Shown piece after piece: positions 52,331-62,053 of a stretch of DNA of 64,000 nucleotides. Location: contig CP183313.1 in NCBI GenBank assembly GCA_051414845.1, positions 372,001 through 436,000 on the forward strand. The letters run 5' to 3'. The position numbers and the translations under genes were made by a program. Origin of the DNA: Simonsiella sp051414845. GTDB lineage: Bacteria > Pseudomonadota > Gammaproteobacteria > Burkholderiales > Neisseriaceae. The first letter of the stretch is position 1, and every line of letters starts with the position of its first letter. Below the pieces are notes generated by a model. It searched no databases. It was not told the DNA's origin and saw only the letters and a program-made list of their open reading frames with translations.

Positions 52331-52523
52331 TGTCTAAATGGTAGGTTGGATTTTTGAATCCGCCCCTACGCAAGAAAATAACCAGTTCGTAGGTGGGTCT
52401 TGACCCAACGTTTTTTTGAATATTCGCTATTGTGGTGGATTTGCAATCCAAGCTACTGTATTGCTCGGATACAAGTATCCGACTTATGAATTTTGGTTTC
52501 AGGCAGCCTGAACATCGCAGCAA

Positions 52524-55064
52524 CTATAAAACAGCCAATAAATCCTGCCGCAGCGCATATTCTTTGCTGGTGTTCAAATCGTGGCACACGACAATAAAGC
52601 TGTCTTCCGCGCGTTCGCCCAGCGTGGAAATTTTGGCGTATATCAAACTGATTTGGTGGCGCGCGAAGATTTCGGTGAGGTCGGCGAGTAGATAGGGGCG
52701 ATCGGGGGCGATGATGTCTATGCTGTAGCGGCTGGGGTGTTCGTCGTCGGGATAGATGTGCACTTGCGGCGTGATGGGTTGCAAACGTGCGCGGCGGGTG
52801 GGTTTGTGACGCACAATGCCACTTTCGCCAAGCGGTTGGCGGGCGAATTGTTGCAAATCGTGTAATAAGGCTGCCTGAAAATCGTCGCGTTCTTTTTTAT
52901 TTTCAATGTGTTGCGGCAGAGTAACGGTGAACGTGTCCAAAATAAAATCGTGCGCGGTAATGAAGGCGCGGGCGGCGGCAATGCTGAAACCATGGCGGCT
53001 GAATATGCGGCACAGGCGCGTGAACAGGCGGTCGGCATTAGGCATGAAAACAAGGGCTTGCAGCGTTTCATCGTTGAGTTGGCGTACAGCGGCGATGGGC
53101 GTGTCGGGTGCGGCGGCGATGTGTTGCAAGTACCACAAAATTTGCTCGGCACTGTGGCGCACGAAATACGCGTCGCCCAATGCTTGCATAACACGGCGCA
53201 CGGCTTTTGCATCGCCTAGTTGTTGTTCCAGCGCGATTAGGGCTTTTTGGCGGCGTGTTTGCGTGGCGGTTTCGGGGCTGCTGTTGTGTCCTGTTAAGTG
53301 TTGTTCCGCGCTATGGAACAGGCTTTGCAGCAGTTGCGCTTTCCATGAATTCCAGATTTTTGGGTTTGTGCCGCGAATGTCGGCAACGGTCAGCAAATAC
53401 AGCGCGGCAAGGCGTTCGCGGCTTTGCACGCGCTCGCAAAAACGGGCGATGACAGCAGGGTCTTGGATGTCTTCTTTTTGTGCGGTCATGGACAGCAGCA
53501 AATGGTCTTCCACCAGCCAAGCGAGTAAATCAGCGTGTTCTTCGGGCATAAAATGGTCGCGCGCGAAACGTTGCGCGTCCAAAACACCCAATTGCGCGTG
53601 GTCGCCGCCACGTCCTTTGGCGATGTCGTGGAATAGGGTGGCTAAATAGAGAACATATTGTTTTTCTTGTGGAAAATTGTGAAATAGGCTAGACGCGAAC
53701 GGCAATTCGTGGCTGTGGCGTTCCATTGCCAAGCGGCGCATATTGCGCAACACGGTCAAAATATGGTCGTCCACAGGATAAATGTGAAACAAATCGTGTT
53801 GCAACAAGCCGACAATTTTGTGCCACTCGGGCAGATAACGCGCCAAAATACCGTATAAATTGAGCAAACGCAGCGTGTGTGTTAGCCCTTCGCCTGCCTG
53901 AAAAAAGCCTAAAAAACGACGGCGATTGGTTTCGTTTTGGTAAAAACGCTCGTCAATCGCGCGTGAAGCCGACCACCAAGCGCGCAGCGTTTTCGGTGCA
54001 ATTGCGTACACATCGCTGCGTTTTTGCATGATTTCAACGATTTTAAATAAGTGTTCAGGCTGCTCGTGAAAAATCGCCAAATCTTTCGCCGCAATCATGC
54101 CGTTTACATGAAAATAATCCGTGTCCATGTCGTAAGCATGGCGCGGCAAACGCGAACTCATGCGGTCGCGCAACATCGGCAACAAAATGCCATTCAATTG
54201 CATAACAGTTTTTGCCGTGCGATAAAAAATGCGCATTAAATGCTCAATACCCGCTTGTTTGTCGTTTGGGTTTAGCCCAAATTGTGCAGCGAGTTTTCCT
54301 TGTAAATCAAAGATTAAACGGTCTTCTTCTCGCCCTGCCGCCAAATGCAATTCAATGCGCAACCGCGCCAAACGCTTGTGGCAAGTTTGCAATAAATTGG
54401 CTTCTACGCGCGTCAAAATCCGCTTGCGCATTAAGCCGTAAAAATCCGACGGCAAACCTTGCGCCTGCGCCAGCCATTTCATCGTGTGCAAATCGCGCAA
54501 ACCGCCCGCGCCATTTTTTATGTTTGGTTCTAATACCAGCGCAGGCTGTTTGGTGTGGCGTTGCTGCATTTCTACCAGTTTATTTTCAATGAAAACAACG
54601 ATATCCATTTGCTGCCTGAAAGCCGCAATCGCTACATCGGCAAATTCACGATTGCCCGCCAAAAAACGTGCTTCCAAAAAAGCCGTTTCCGCCGTTAAAT
54701 CCTCGCGCGCCGTTGCCAACAATTCTTTCAGGTTGCCTGATTTTAAGGCAGGCGCAAGCTGCATATCCCACAAAGTTTGCACCAGTTGCGCCACTTTCTC
54801 GCTTTCTTCTTCGCTCAACTCATCGCGTGTGATGAACGCCAAATCCAAATCCGAATGCGGATACACTTCCTGCCGCCCATAGCCGCCAATCGCCAGCAAA
54901 CACCAATGGCTGCCTGAAAAAAATTTATCAGCCAAAGCTGATAAAGCCTCATCTAGCGCACGCGTATATTGGCGGAAAAATGTTTGCGGCTGCCAGCTTT
55001 GGCGAAATTGAGCGATGGCGTGTTGTTTGCGTTGTTGCAAAGTATCAAAATGCGGATTTTTCAT
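52524..55064 (-). CDS. glnD: [protein-PII] uridylyltransferase / uridylyl-removing enzyme
   Basis: The 846-residue GlnD senses glutamine and adds or removes UMP on the PII protein. The nucleotidyltransferase motif is G-G-Y-G-R-Q-E-V-Y-P-H-S-D-L-D-L. The HD domain carries F-H-D-I-A-K-G-R-G-G-D-H, and two ACT domains end the protein (S-I-D-I-I-A-P-D-R-P-Y-L-L-A-D-L). I use ATG 55064, since the upstream frame would translate a DUS. The C-terminal part is normal in length. No glnB is in the window. Confidence 0.95.
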   Translation of the reverse strand: MKNPHFDTLQQRKQHAIAQFRQSWQPQTFFRQYTRALDEALSALADKFFSGSHWCLLAIGGYGRQEVYPHSDLDLAFITRDELSEEESEKVAQLVQTLWDMQLAPALKSGNLKELLATAREDLTAETAFLEARFLAGNREFADVAIAAFRQQMDIVVFIENKLVEMQQRHTKQPALVLEPNIKNGAGGLRDLHTMKWLAQAQGLPSDFYGLMRKRILTRVEANLLQTCHKRLARLRIELHLAAGREEDRLIFDLQGKLAAQFGLNPNDKQAGIEHLMRIFYRTAKTVMQLNGILLPMLRDRMSSRLPRHAYDMDTDYFHVNGMIAAKDLAIFHEQPEHLFKIVEIMQKRSDVYAIAPKTLRAWWSASRAIDERFYQNETNRRRFLGFFQAGEGLTHTLRLLNLYGILARYLPEWHKIVGLLQHDLFHIYPVDDHILTVLRNMRRLAMERHSHELPFASSLFHNFPQEKQYVLYLATLFHDIAKGRGGDHAQLGVLDAQRFARDHFMPEEHADLLAWLVEDHLLLSMTAQKEDIQDPAVIARFCERVQSRERLAALYLLTVADIRGTNPKIWNSWKAQLLQSLFHSAEQHLTGHNSSPETATQTRRQKALIALEQQLGDAKAVRRVMQALGDAYFVRHSAEQILWYLQHIAAAPDTPIAAVRQLNDETLQALVFMPNADRLFTRLCRIFSRHGFSIAAARAFITAHDFILDTFTVTLPQHIENKKERDDFQAALLHDLQQFARQPLGESGIVRHKPTRRARLQPITPQVHIYPDDEHPSRYSIDIIAPDRPYLLADLTEIFARHQISLIYAKISTLGERAEDSFIVVCHDLNTSKEYALRQDLLAVL

Positions 55065-55244
55065 GGTCAATAAATGAGAAAAGTGAGAAACGCATGATAG
55101 CAGCGTTTCAGGCTGCCTGAAACGCGTTTGCGGCAACAATTCATTTTCAGGCAGCCTGAAAACTTATCTTGCTCATTTTTGACAGAATACTGCAAATCTG
55201 TCAGTCTTACACCTTTCGCTAATCTACCACACGCAGGAGAATTC

Positions 55245-57485
55245 ATGACCGACAACACTTTATCCAATCGTTTTTATGCGCTGTTTGGCTCGGTGTTTTT
55301 GCTGTTTGCGGGATTTGGTTTGTTTCTCAATTCGGCGGGCGTGAAATTGGCGCAAATGGGCGTGAACAACATTGCCATTGGTGCGCTGAACGCGGCGTTT
55401 TTTGGTGGCGCGTCGTTATCGGCGGTGGCGGCGCATCGCATTGTGTCCAATGTGGGACACATTCGCAGTTTCAGCGTGTTTGGCGCGGTGTTTGCCATGT
55501 GTTCGCTGGCGCATTTGATGACGGATAATTTGTATGCGTGGGGCGTATTGCGTTTGGTGCTGGGCTTTTGCTATTTCAGTATGCTGATGGTGGTGGAAAG
55601 CTGGTTTGCCGAACAAAGCGCACAAGAAAAACGCGCCAAAGTGCTGGCGATTTACAATTTGGTTTACTATTTTGCGTTTACGGTCGGCATTATTTTGCTG
55701 AGCCTGAATTTGAGTAGCGACAATATTTTTGTGCTCGGCACGCTGCTCGTGATGGCGGCGATGATTCCTGTATCGCTGACGAAAATTCGCGCGCCCAACA
55801 TTCCTGAACGCCAAAGTATTAACGTGCCGCGCGTGTTTGCCATTGCGCCCTTGGCGTTTGTTACCGCCTTTACGGGCGGCTTGTTGGTCAATGGTTTGTT
55901 TACCATGGCATCGGTATTTTTATTGCAACAACAATTTAATTTACAACAAATTTCTGCCTTTTTAACGGCAGCGATGATTGGTGGCTTTTTGGTGCAATTG
56001 CCTATTGCCAAATTGTCTGACCGCTTTGGACGACGCAACGCTATTTTGGTCTGCGCTATTGTGTCCACTTTAGCAGCGGCAGCAGGTTTAGCGATGATGT
56101 TGCTCGGACGCGCCACGCCGATGATTCACAATGGCGTCGGTTTCGCGCTCGGTTGCGGCTTGTTCACGCTGTATGCCCTAAGCATTGCGCGCGCCAACGA
56201 CCGCTTGCCCAACAATATGAACACGGTGGAAGTAAGCCGTAGCTTATTGTTTTGTTACGGTTTAGGCTCGCTGATTGCGCCTGTTTTGTTGGGCGTGGTA
56301 ACGAATTTTGCGCCGCATTATGGTTTTTACGCGTTTTACGCGCTGGCGGCGTTTTTGTTGGCGGCGTTTGCATTTAAACAATCGCCTGTACCGCAAGAAG
56401 AACGCAGCGTGTTTGTGAATGTGCCAACGGTTTCAGGCAGCATGGCAGCGGAATTAGACCCGCGCAACGAAGAAGCTGATGAAGAATTTGACGTAGAAAT
56501 TGCGGCGGAACACGTTGCGCAATTGGAAGAACAAGTTGCTGAAAATGCAGAAGTTTCTAGTGATGAAACGATTGCTGATGACGATAATGCAGAAACTTTC
56601 AGGCAGCCTGAAAACACACATTCCCTTATTACCCCAGAAAATCAAGCGACTATGACACAAACACTCGTGATCCAAGCCCCCGATTTAAGCGCGTGTGACT
56701 TCACGCAAACGCAAAATCATTTTGCACAAACCACGCCAAGTGGTCGTGTGTGGCGCATTGATGTGGCGCAAGATTTCAGGCTGCCTGAAAACGTAGAACA
56801 CGAATTGCGTGCGCAAAACGTGGATTTTGCCGTGTTACCCAAGCGCGCGTTTGGCGACATCAAACTCATCGTCAGCGACATGGACAGCACGCTGATTAAC
56901 ATTGAATGCATTGACGAAATCGCTGCTGGCGCGGGTTTAAAAGCCCAAGTCGCCGAAATCACCGAGCAAGCCATGCGTGGCGAATTGGACTTTGAACAAT
57001 CCTTGAGCCGCCGCGTTGCGTTGCTCAAAGGGCTGCCTGAAAGCCAGTTGCAAGCCGTGTACGACAACGTGTTGCAACTCAACGACGGCGCGGAATATTT
57101 GCTGCAACAATGCCATGAACACGGCGTGCGCTTTGTGTTGGTTTCAGGCGGATTCACGTTTTTCACCGAAAAACTCAAAGCGCGTTTGGGTTTTGAACAC
57201 GCCTATGCTAATGTTTTAGAAGTAGAAAATGGCGTGCTCACAGGCAAGGTCATCGGGCGCGTGATTGACGCGCAAGCCAAAGCCGACATCTTGGCGCAAC
57301 ACCGTGCGGAACTCGGTTGCCACGACGACCAAGTCATCGCTATTGGCGATGGTGCGAACGATATTCCGATGATGCAAGCCGCAGGTATTGGCGTGGCGTA
57401 TCATGCGAAACCCAAAGCGCAAGCAGCGGCGGATTTGTGTATTAACTACAATGGTTTAGAAGCGTTGCGCAGGTGGTTTGAGTAA
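55245..57485 (+). CDS. in-frame fusion: MFS transporter - phosphoserine phosphatase SerB
   Basis: This single 746-residue frame has no stop between two proteins that are normally separate. Residues 1-400 are a 12-helix MFS permease of the YcaD type, starting at ATG 55245 after a CAGGAGA ribosome site. Residues 401-469 are an acidic, coiled tail; a DUS at about 56598 is read as F-R-Q-P-E-N. Residues 470-746 are a complete SerB (D-M-D-S-T-L-I-N catalytic Asp pair, S-G-G-F-T, K near R-V-I-D-A-Q-A-K-A-D, G-D-G-A-N-D-I). SerB alone would start at ATG 56652 but no good ribosome site precedes it. The upstream TTG at 55128 was rejected. Confidence 0.85.
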   Translation: MTDNTLSNRFYALFGSVFLLFAGFGLFLNSAGVKLAQMGVNNIAIGALNAAFFGGASLSAVAAHRIVSNVGHIRSFSVFGAVFAMCSLAHLMTDNLYAWGVLRLVLGFCYFSMLMVVESWFAEQSAQEKRAKVLAIYNLVYYFAFTVGIILLSLNLSSDNIFVLGTLLVMAAMIPVSLTKIRAPNIPERQSINVPRVFAIAPLAFVTAFTGGLLVNGLFTMASVFLLQQQFNLQQISAFLTAAMIGGFLVQLPIAKLSDRFGRRNAILVCAIVSTLAAAAGLAMMLLGRATPMIHNGVGFALGCGLFTLYALSIARANDRLPNNMNTVEVSRSLLFCYGLGSLIAPVLLGVVTNFAPHYGFYAFYALAAFLLAAFAFKQSPVPQEERSVFVNVPTVSGSMAAELDPRNEEADEEFDVEIAAEHVAQLEEQVAENAEVSSDETIADDDNAETFRQPENTHSLITPENQATMTQTLVIQAPDLSACDFTQTQNHFAQTTPSGRVWRIDVAQDFRLPENVEHELRAQNVDFAVLPKRAFGDIKLIVSDMDSTLINIECIDEIAAGAGLKAQVAEITEQAMRGELDFEQSLSRRVALLKGLPESQLQAVYDNVLQLNDGAEYLLQQCHEHGVRFVLVSGGFTFFTEKLKARLGFEHAYANVLEVENGVLTGKVIGRVIDAQAKADILAQHRAELGCHDDQVIAIGDGANDIPMMQAAGIGVAYHAKPKAQAAADLCINYNGLEALRRWFE
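56652..57485 (+). CDS. serB: phosphoserine phosphatase (internal start of the fusion frame)
   Basis: SerB dephosphorylates phosphoserine in the last step of serine synthesis. If the 55245 frame is split, the SerB part would begin at this ATG (M-T-Q-T-L-V-I-Q-A-P-D) and give 277 residues, the usual neisserial length. The preceding 15 bases have only a weak AGAAAA. The HAD motifs D-M-D-S-T, S-G-G, K and G-D-G-A-N-D are all intact. This is the same DNA as the 3' part of the fusion. Confidence 0.6.
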   Translation: MTQTLVIQAPDLSACDFTQTQNHFAQTTPSGRVWRIDVAQDFRLPENVEHELRAQNVDFAVLPKRAFGDIKLIVSDMDSTLINIECIDEIAAGAGLKAQVAEITEQAMRGELDFEQSLSRRVALLKGLPESQLQAVYDNVLQLNDGAEYLLQQCHEHGVRFVLVSGGFTFFTEKLKARLGFEHAYANVLEVENGVLTGKVIGRVIDAQAKADILAQHRAELGCHDDQVIAIGDGANDIPMMQAAGIGVAYHAKPKAQAAADLCINYNGLEALRRWFE

Positions 57486-57584
57486 ACTTTTTTCAGGCTG
57501 CCTGAAAAAAGTTGTTCTCTCGCTGAATATAGCCAATCAGTGCAACAAAAATCGCCACACAATTCGACGTTTTATTGAAAAAAC

Positions 57585-57613
57585 TTGCATTTACTATCCA
57601 TCGCGTTTAAAAT
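57585..57613 (+). promoter_or_regulatory. sigma-70 promoter of rpsT
   Basis: TTGCAT (57585-57590), a 17-base spacer and TAAAAT (57608-57613), 44 bases before the rpsT ATG. Confidence 0.65.
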
Positions 57614-57656
57614 CGCGCGTTTTACAAATTCAGTTCCCATTTAGGAGTATTATCAC

Positions 57657-57920
57657 ATGGCAAATAGCGCACAAGCACGCAAACGTGCTCGTCAATCATT
57701 GAAAGCTCGCGCTCACAACGCTAGCTTGCGTACTGCATTCCGTACTGCAGTGAAAAAAGTATTGAAAGCTGTTGAAGCTGGCGACAAAGCGGCTGCAAAA
57801 GCATCTTTCCACGAAAACAGCAAAATTTTGGACCGTATCGCTGACAAAGGCGTGTTCCACAAAAACAAAGCAGCGCGTCATAAAAGCCGCTTGTCTGCAA
57901 AAATCAAAGCAATGGCTTAA
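57657..57920 (+). CDS. rpsT: 30S ribosomal protein S20
   Basis: The 87-residue basic protein (M-A-N-S-A-Q-A-R-K-R-A-R-Q) binds 16S rRNA early in 30S assembly. It is monocistronic, with a TAGGAG ribosome site 8 bases before the ATG and its own promoter and terminator. Confidence 0.98.
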   Translation: MANSAQARKRARQSLKARAHNASLRTAFRTAVKKVLKAVEAGDKAAAKASFHENSKILDRIADKGVFHKNKAARHKSRLSAKIKAMA

Positions 57921-57935
57921 TTCATTGTAAAAACA

Positions 57936-57970
57936 AAAGAACCTGCTCAAACAGCAGGTTTTTTGTTTTT
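57936..57970 (+). terminator. rho-independent terminator of rpsT
   Basis: AACCTGCT (57940-57947) and AGCAGGTT (57953-57960) with a CAAAC loop; TTTTTG and more T follow. It continues into a DUS. Confidence 0.85.
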
Positions 57971-58084
57971 CAGGCAGCCTGAATAATGCAAAATCGTGTC
58001 AGAAATAGGCTTTTGCCTTGAAACATGATTTTTTATTGGGTACATTTCAGGCTGCCTGAAAATATCAGCTTGTGAAGCCAAAAT

Positions 58085-59797
58085 ATGACTGGGCGCAACA
58101 CTCAATACAGGAGCTTTGGTTTGATTTATTTGCCGTATTCAACTTTTTCTCGTTTCTTGCAGTCTCATCTAACGCGTGTGGTTTTATGCGCGTTTTTGTT
58201 GTGTGCTAGTATCACTTTTTCGTTTGCTAACAATACTTTGCTGCCTGAAAACAGCAGCGAAACGGCTGAAAAAGTGGAAAAGGACAGCTTGGGTCGCGAA
58301 ACACCACGTAGTGCCCTTGCGGGCTTGATGTCGGCTTATTCAGCGGGCGATATGAGTTTGGCGGCGCAATATTTAGATGATAAATATTTGTCGCAAAAGA
58401 ATATTGATAAATTTGAAGTAGCACAAAACTTTAAAAAAGCATTGGACGCGGGTGCGCGGATGTCGCCGAATTTGCAAATTTCGGACAATGCGGAGGGCGA
58501 TAATACGGATTTGTTGCCTGCCGAAGTGGATAAAGTGGGCGTGATTGGCATTGATGGCAAAGAAATTGATGTACTGATGATTCGCCGCAGCAACAAGGAT
58601 AAAGAGGGGCATTTTTACTGGCAAATTGCGGGCGATACGCTCAAAGGGCTGCCTGAAATCAATACGAATCGCACGCAATTTGTGGACGGTTTTAAAGTGA
58701 GCGGCTTGGAACGCGTTAAGCTGGGCGGGCATAGCGTGGCGGATATGTTGGCTTTGCTGGTGTTGATTGGTGCGAGCATTTTTGTGGTTTATTTTGCCGT
58801 ATTATTTCTGTTTTATGGCTTGAAATGGTTTTATGAGACTGTTTTAAAGCGTAATTTTACGATTACGCGCTTGGTGGTGTTGCCGTTTACGCTGATTATT
58901 GTGGCTTTATTTTTGTCGGAAATCATGCTGAAAGCGGGCGTGCCTGTCACTTTGCGCACACCTGTGGGGCACATTAAAGAAGCGGTGGCTTGGGGGGCGA
59001 CGACTTGGCTGCTGTTGCGCGTGTTGGATACGGCGTTTAATCGTGCTGAAGCCTTGAGTTTGCGCCGCAATCGCCCTGAACAAGTGTCTATTTTGGGCTT
59101 GTTGCGCAAGTTGGCGAAGGCGTTGCTGCTGATTTTTGCCGTGATTATTGTGTTTGGCAATTTGGGTTTTGATTTGACGACGGGGATTGCCGCGCTCGGT
59201 GTCGGCGGTTTGGCGTTGGCGTTTGGCGCACAAAAAACGATTGAAAACTTGATTGGCTCGGTGGTGGTGGTGGCTGACCGCCCTGTACACATCGGCGATT
59301 ATTGCAAATTTGGCAAATATGAAGGCACGGTTATTGATATCGGCATTCGTTCCACGCAAGTGCGCACGCTCAATCGCACGGTGGTGACGATTCCGAATGG
59401 TGAATTTTCGGCGTTGCAAATTGAAAATTATGCGGTGCGCGATATGTTTCATTTTTTGCATAATTTGTACATTAAGCGCAGCACGCCTTTATATGATATC
59501 CATAACTTATTGAAAGTATTAAAAGAATATTTAGATAACCATCCTGATGTGAACCAAGAATGGACGCAGGTACGCATCAGCGAGTTGCGCCAAGATTGTT
59601 TTGTTGTGGAAATGCGCGCTTATATTATTACGCGCGATGTGATTGTTTTTTATGATAAACAAAGCCAGTTGATTTTGGAATTGCTGCAACAGGTGGACGA
59701 TTTGGGCATTGAACACGCGCTGCCGTCGCAGCAAGTGCATTTGATGCTGCCTGAAAATCAAGCCAAGCCTGAACCTGATGTGGTGTTTGAGCAGTAA
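58085..59797 (+). CDS. mechanosensitive channel of the MscS family, extended N-terminus
   Basis: The 570-residue protein has a signal-like segment (about 30-48), a periplasmic region (49-210) and then membrane helices. The MscS core follows with A-L-G-V-G-G-L-A-L-A-F-G-A-Q-K-T-I-E-N-L-I-G-S (pore helix) and I-G-I-R-S-T-Q-V-R-T-L-N-R. It releases ions under hypo-osmotic stretch. The periplasmic part is not one I can name. It has its own DUS-flanked upstream region. Confidence 0.9.
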   Translation: MTGRNTQYRSFGLIYLPYSTFSRFLQSHLTRVVLCAFLLCASITFSFANNTLLPENSSETAEKVEKDSLGRETPRSALAGLMSAYSAGDMSLAAQYLDDKYLSQKNIDKFEVAQNFKKALDAGARMSPNLQISDNAEGDNTDLLPAEVDKVGVIGIDGKEIDVLMIRRSNKDKEGHFYWQIAGDTLKGLPEINTNRTQFVDGFKVSGLERVKLGGHSVADMLALLVLIGASIFVVYFAVLFLFYGLKWFYETVLKRNFTITRLVVLPFTLIIVALFLSEIMLKAGVPVTLRTPVGHIKEAVAWGATTWLLLRVLDTAFNRAEALSLRRNRPEQVSILGLLRKLAKALLLIFAVIIVFGNLGFDLTTGIAALGVGGLALAFGAQKTIENLIGSVVVVADRPVHIGDYCKFGKYEGTVIDIGIRSTQVRTLNRTVVTIPNGEFSALQIENYAVRDMFHFLHNLYIKRSTPLYDIHNLLKVLKEYLDNHPDVNQEWTQVRISELRQDCFVVEMRAYIITRDVIVFYDKQSQLILELLQQVDDLGIEHALPSQQVHLMLPENQAKPEPDVVFEQ

Positions 59798-59978
59798 TGT
59801 TTCAGGCATCCTGAAATGCCAAATGGAGTGGCGGCAGCTTACCGCCAACTTTTTAATTTTTCAAAATATTTCAAATATTAAACGAAAAATGCAGGCTAGC
59901 AGCCCGAGCTCCAAAAAAATTTTACAAAGCTTTCAGGCTGCCTGAAAATTTTTATCGCTATTTTTAAGATGATGTTGT

Positions 59979-61961
59979 ATGAATTTAACCCTTCCTAATC
60001 CTTCTTATTTGGACAGTACGCCTGATTTCAAAGCGATGTTGTTTACACTCGTTGCTTTGGTGGCGGTGTCTGTGCCTTTACTCATGCAATTGCCTATTGG
60101 GGTGGTGGCAGTTTTTGCGCTGTTTTGGCTGGTGCGTTTGGTGTTGTTATATTTGGGTGTACGCAGCCTGAAATTGTGGCAATTGTTGCCTTTAGCGGCA
60201 ATGGTTGTGGGGCTGGTATTTCAGCAGTTGGGGACGATTTTTGGCTTAGATGGTGGCATTGCTTTTTTGCTGTTGCTGGCAACATTGAAATCCTACGAGG
60301 GCAACACACGCCGCGATTGGCAGGTTTTGGTGTTGGCAATGCTGTTTTTGCTCACAGGTGCGGTGTTGTTTGAAGAGGGTTTGTTTACCGCTTTGTGGGT
60401 GTTTTTGTGTTTGATGATGATGGCGATGTCGTTGGCGCTGTTGAATAATGTTGGCTGGAAAATGGCGATAAAACAAAGTTTTATCGGTTTTTTGCTGACT
60501 TTGTTGCCGATGATGTTACTGTTTATCACCATGCCGCGCCGTGCGTCGCCTTTGTGGGGCGTGCCGCAACAAAAAAGCCAACAAGCGACCACGGGCATTT
60601 CTGATACGATGAAACCGGGCAGCATTGGCGATTTGGTGTTAAGCAATGAGCCTGCGTTTAGTGCAACATTTGATGACGGTCATCGCCCACAGCAACGCCA
60701 ATTGTATTGGCGCATGATGATTATGGGCGAACACTACAATGGCGCATGGCACACGCGCAAAGAATTTGGCGACAGCGCGCAGCCTGCGCTCAGCAGAAGG
60801 CGCGTCGCTTATCAAGTGATTATGCAAGACGATAAAGGGCGCATTCCTGCGCTCGATTATCCCTATTTGTCGCAGCGACGCGGTTTTTATCGCGAAATGG
60901 GCGATGTGGTGCGCGTGTACAGTCGCGAAGGCGTACGCCGTATCAAACTGGAATCGAGCTTAAGCGACCAGTTGCCACACAAATTAAATAACTCTGAAAA
61001 AAACTATTACACCAAGCTGCCTGAAGGCAATTTGCGCACGCAAGCGTTGGCAAAAATCTTGTTTGAGCAAAGCAATGGCAATACCGAAGCCTTTATCCAA
61101 AGCGCGTATAACTATTTTACGCGCGAAAAATTTGTCTACACGCTCAAAGCACCTGTTTTAGGCGAGCGCAACAGCACCGACCAATTTTTGTTTGGTAGCA
61201 AACAAGGTTTTTGTGAACATTATGCCGACGCATTTGTGGTTATGATGCGCGCCGTTGGGCTGCCTGCACGCGTGGTGACAGGTTATCAAGGCGGCGAATA
61301 CAATGAACAAGGCGGCTTCTGGCAAATTCGCAGCAAAGACGCGCACGCATGGGCTGAAGTATGGCTGCCTGAAAAACAAGTTTGGCAACGCGTAGACCCA
61401 ACGGCAGCAGTCGCAGCGGTGCGCATTGACAGCGGTTTAGATGCAGCATTGCCCGAATCAGAAGCAGGCGAACTCGCCGCCCAACGCATGTTTTGGCAAG
61501 GCTGGGCAGACCAAGGACGTTTTTATTGGCAGCAATGGGTTGTGAATTATGACGATACGCGCCAACAAAATCTATTTGCACGTTTGGGCTTTGGTAAGGT
61601 CAATCCCGCCAGCATTCTAATCATCTTGCTGCTCGGCAGTTTGCCCGCCTTATTACCGATTTGGCTGTGGTGGTGCCGTTCACGCAAGCAAGATATTGAG
61701 CCGATGGCATATGGTTTTATGCTGCTCAAACGCCGTTTATTGGGTACTGATTACGCTGATTTGGCGTCGGTTAGCCCCTTGCAATTGCGCGATAAACTGG
61801 AAAGTGAAGGGCGATGGAATGCTGAATTAAACCAATTGATTCAAGATTATATTCAACTCAACTACGCGCAAAGCGCAGCACCAAGCGACAAACAAGCGCG
61901 CGCATGGTATCGCCAAGCGAGAAATTTAGCGCGCAAATATGCATTGAGAGAAAAGCACTGA
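59979..61961 (+). CDS. TgpA-like membrane transglutaminase
   Basis: The 660-residue protein has five to six N-terminal membrane helices (to about 180), a periplasmic transglutaminase-like domain with catalytic Cys in G-F-C-E-H-Y-A-D, His in D-A-H-A-W-A-E-V and Asp in R-V-D-P-T-A, then a C-terminal membrane helix near residue 545. This is the DUF3488-transglutaminase layout of TgpA. The substrate is unknown. No DUF58 or MoxR genes, often partners, are adjacent. Confidence 0.88.
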   Translation: MNLTLPNPSYLDSTPDFKAMLFTLVALVAVSVPLLMQLPIGVVAVFALFWLVRLVLLYLGVRSLKLWQLLPLAAMVVGLVFQQLGTIFGLDGGIAFLLLLATLKSYEGNTRRDWQVLVLAMLFLLTGAVLFEEGLFTALWVFLCLMMMAMSLALLNNVGWKMAIKQSFIGFLLTLLPMMLLFITMPRRASPLWGVPQQKSQQATTGISDTMKPGSIGDLVLSNEPAFSATFDDGHRPQQRQLYWRMMIMGEHYNGAWHTRKEFGDSAQPALSRRRVAYQVIMQDDKGRIPALDYPYLSQRRGFYREMGDVVRVYSREGVRRIKLESSLSDQLPHKLNNSEKNYYTKLPEGNLRTQALAKILFEQSNGNTEAFIQSAYNYFTREKFVYTLKAPVLGERNSTDQFLFGSKQGFCEHYADAFVVMMRAVGLPARVVTGYQGGEYNEQGGFWQIRSKDAHAWAEVWLPEKQVWQRVDPTAAVAAVRIDSGLDAALPESEAGELAAQRMFWQGWADQGRFYWQQWVVNYDDTRQQNLFARLGFGKVNPASILIILLLGSLPALLPIWLWWCRSRKQDIEPMAYGFMLLKRRLLGTDYADLASVSPLQLRDKLESEGRWNAELNQLIQDYIQLNYAQSAAPSDKQARAWYRQARNLARKYALREKH

Positions 61962-62053
61962 GTGAAATGGTTTTCAGGCAGCCTTAATCGATATTGAGGC
62001 TGCCTGAAACGTTTTTATTCAAAAATATAATAAAGATAATAAGATTTTAAACC

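Noticed and set aside
55128..55244. Upstream in-frame extension of the MFS-SerB frame
   Set aside because: It would begin with a DUS and has no ribosome site; the ATG at 55245 does.
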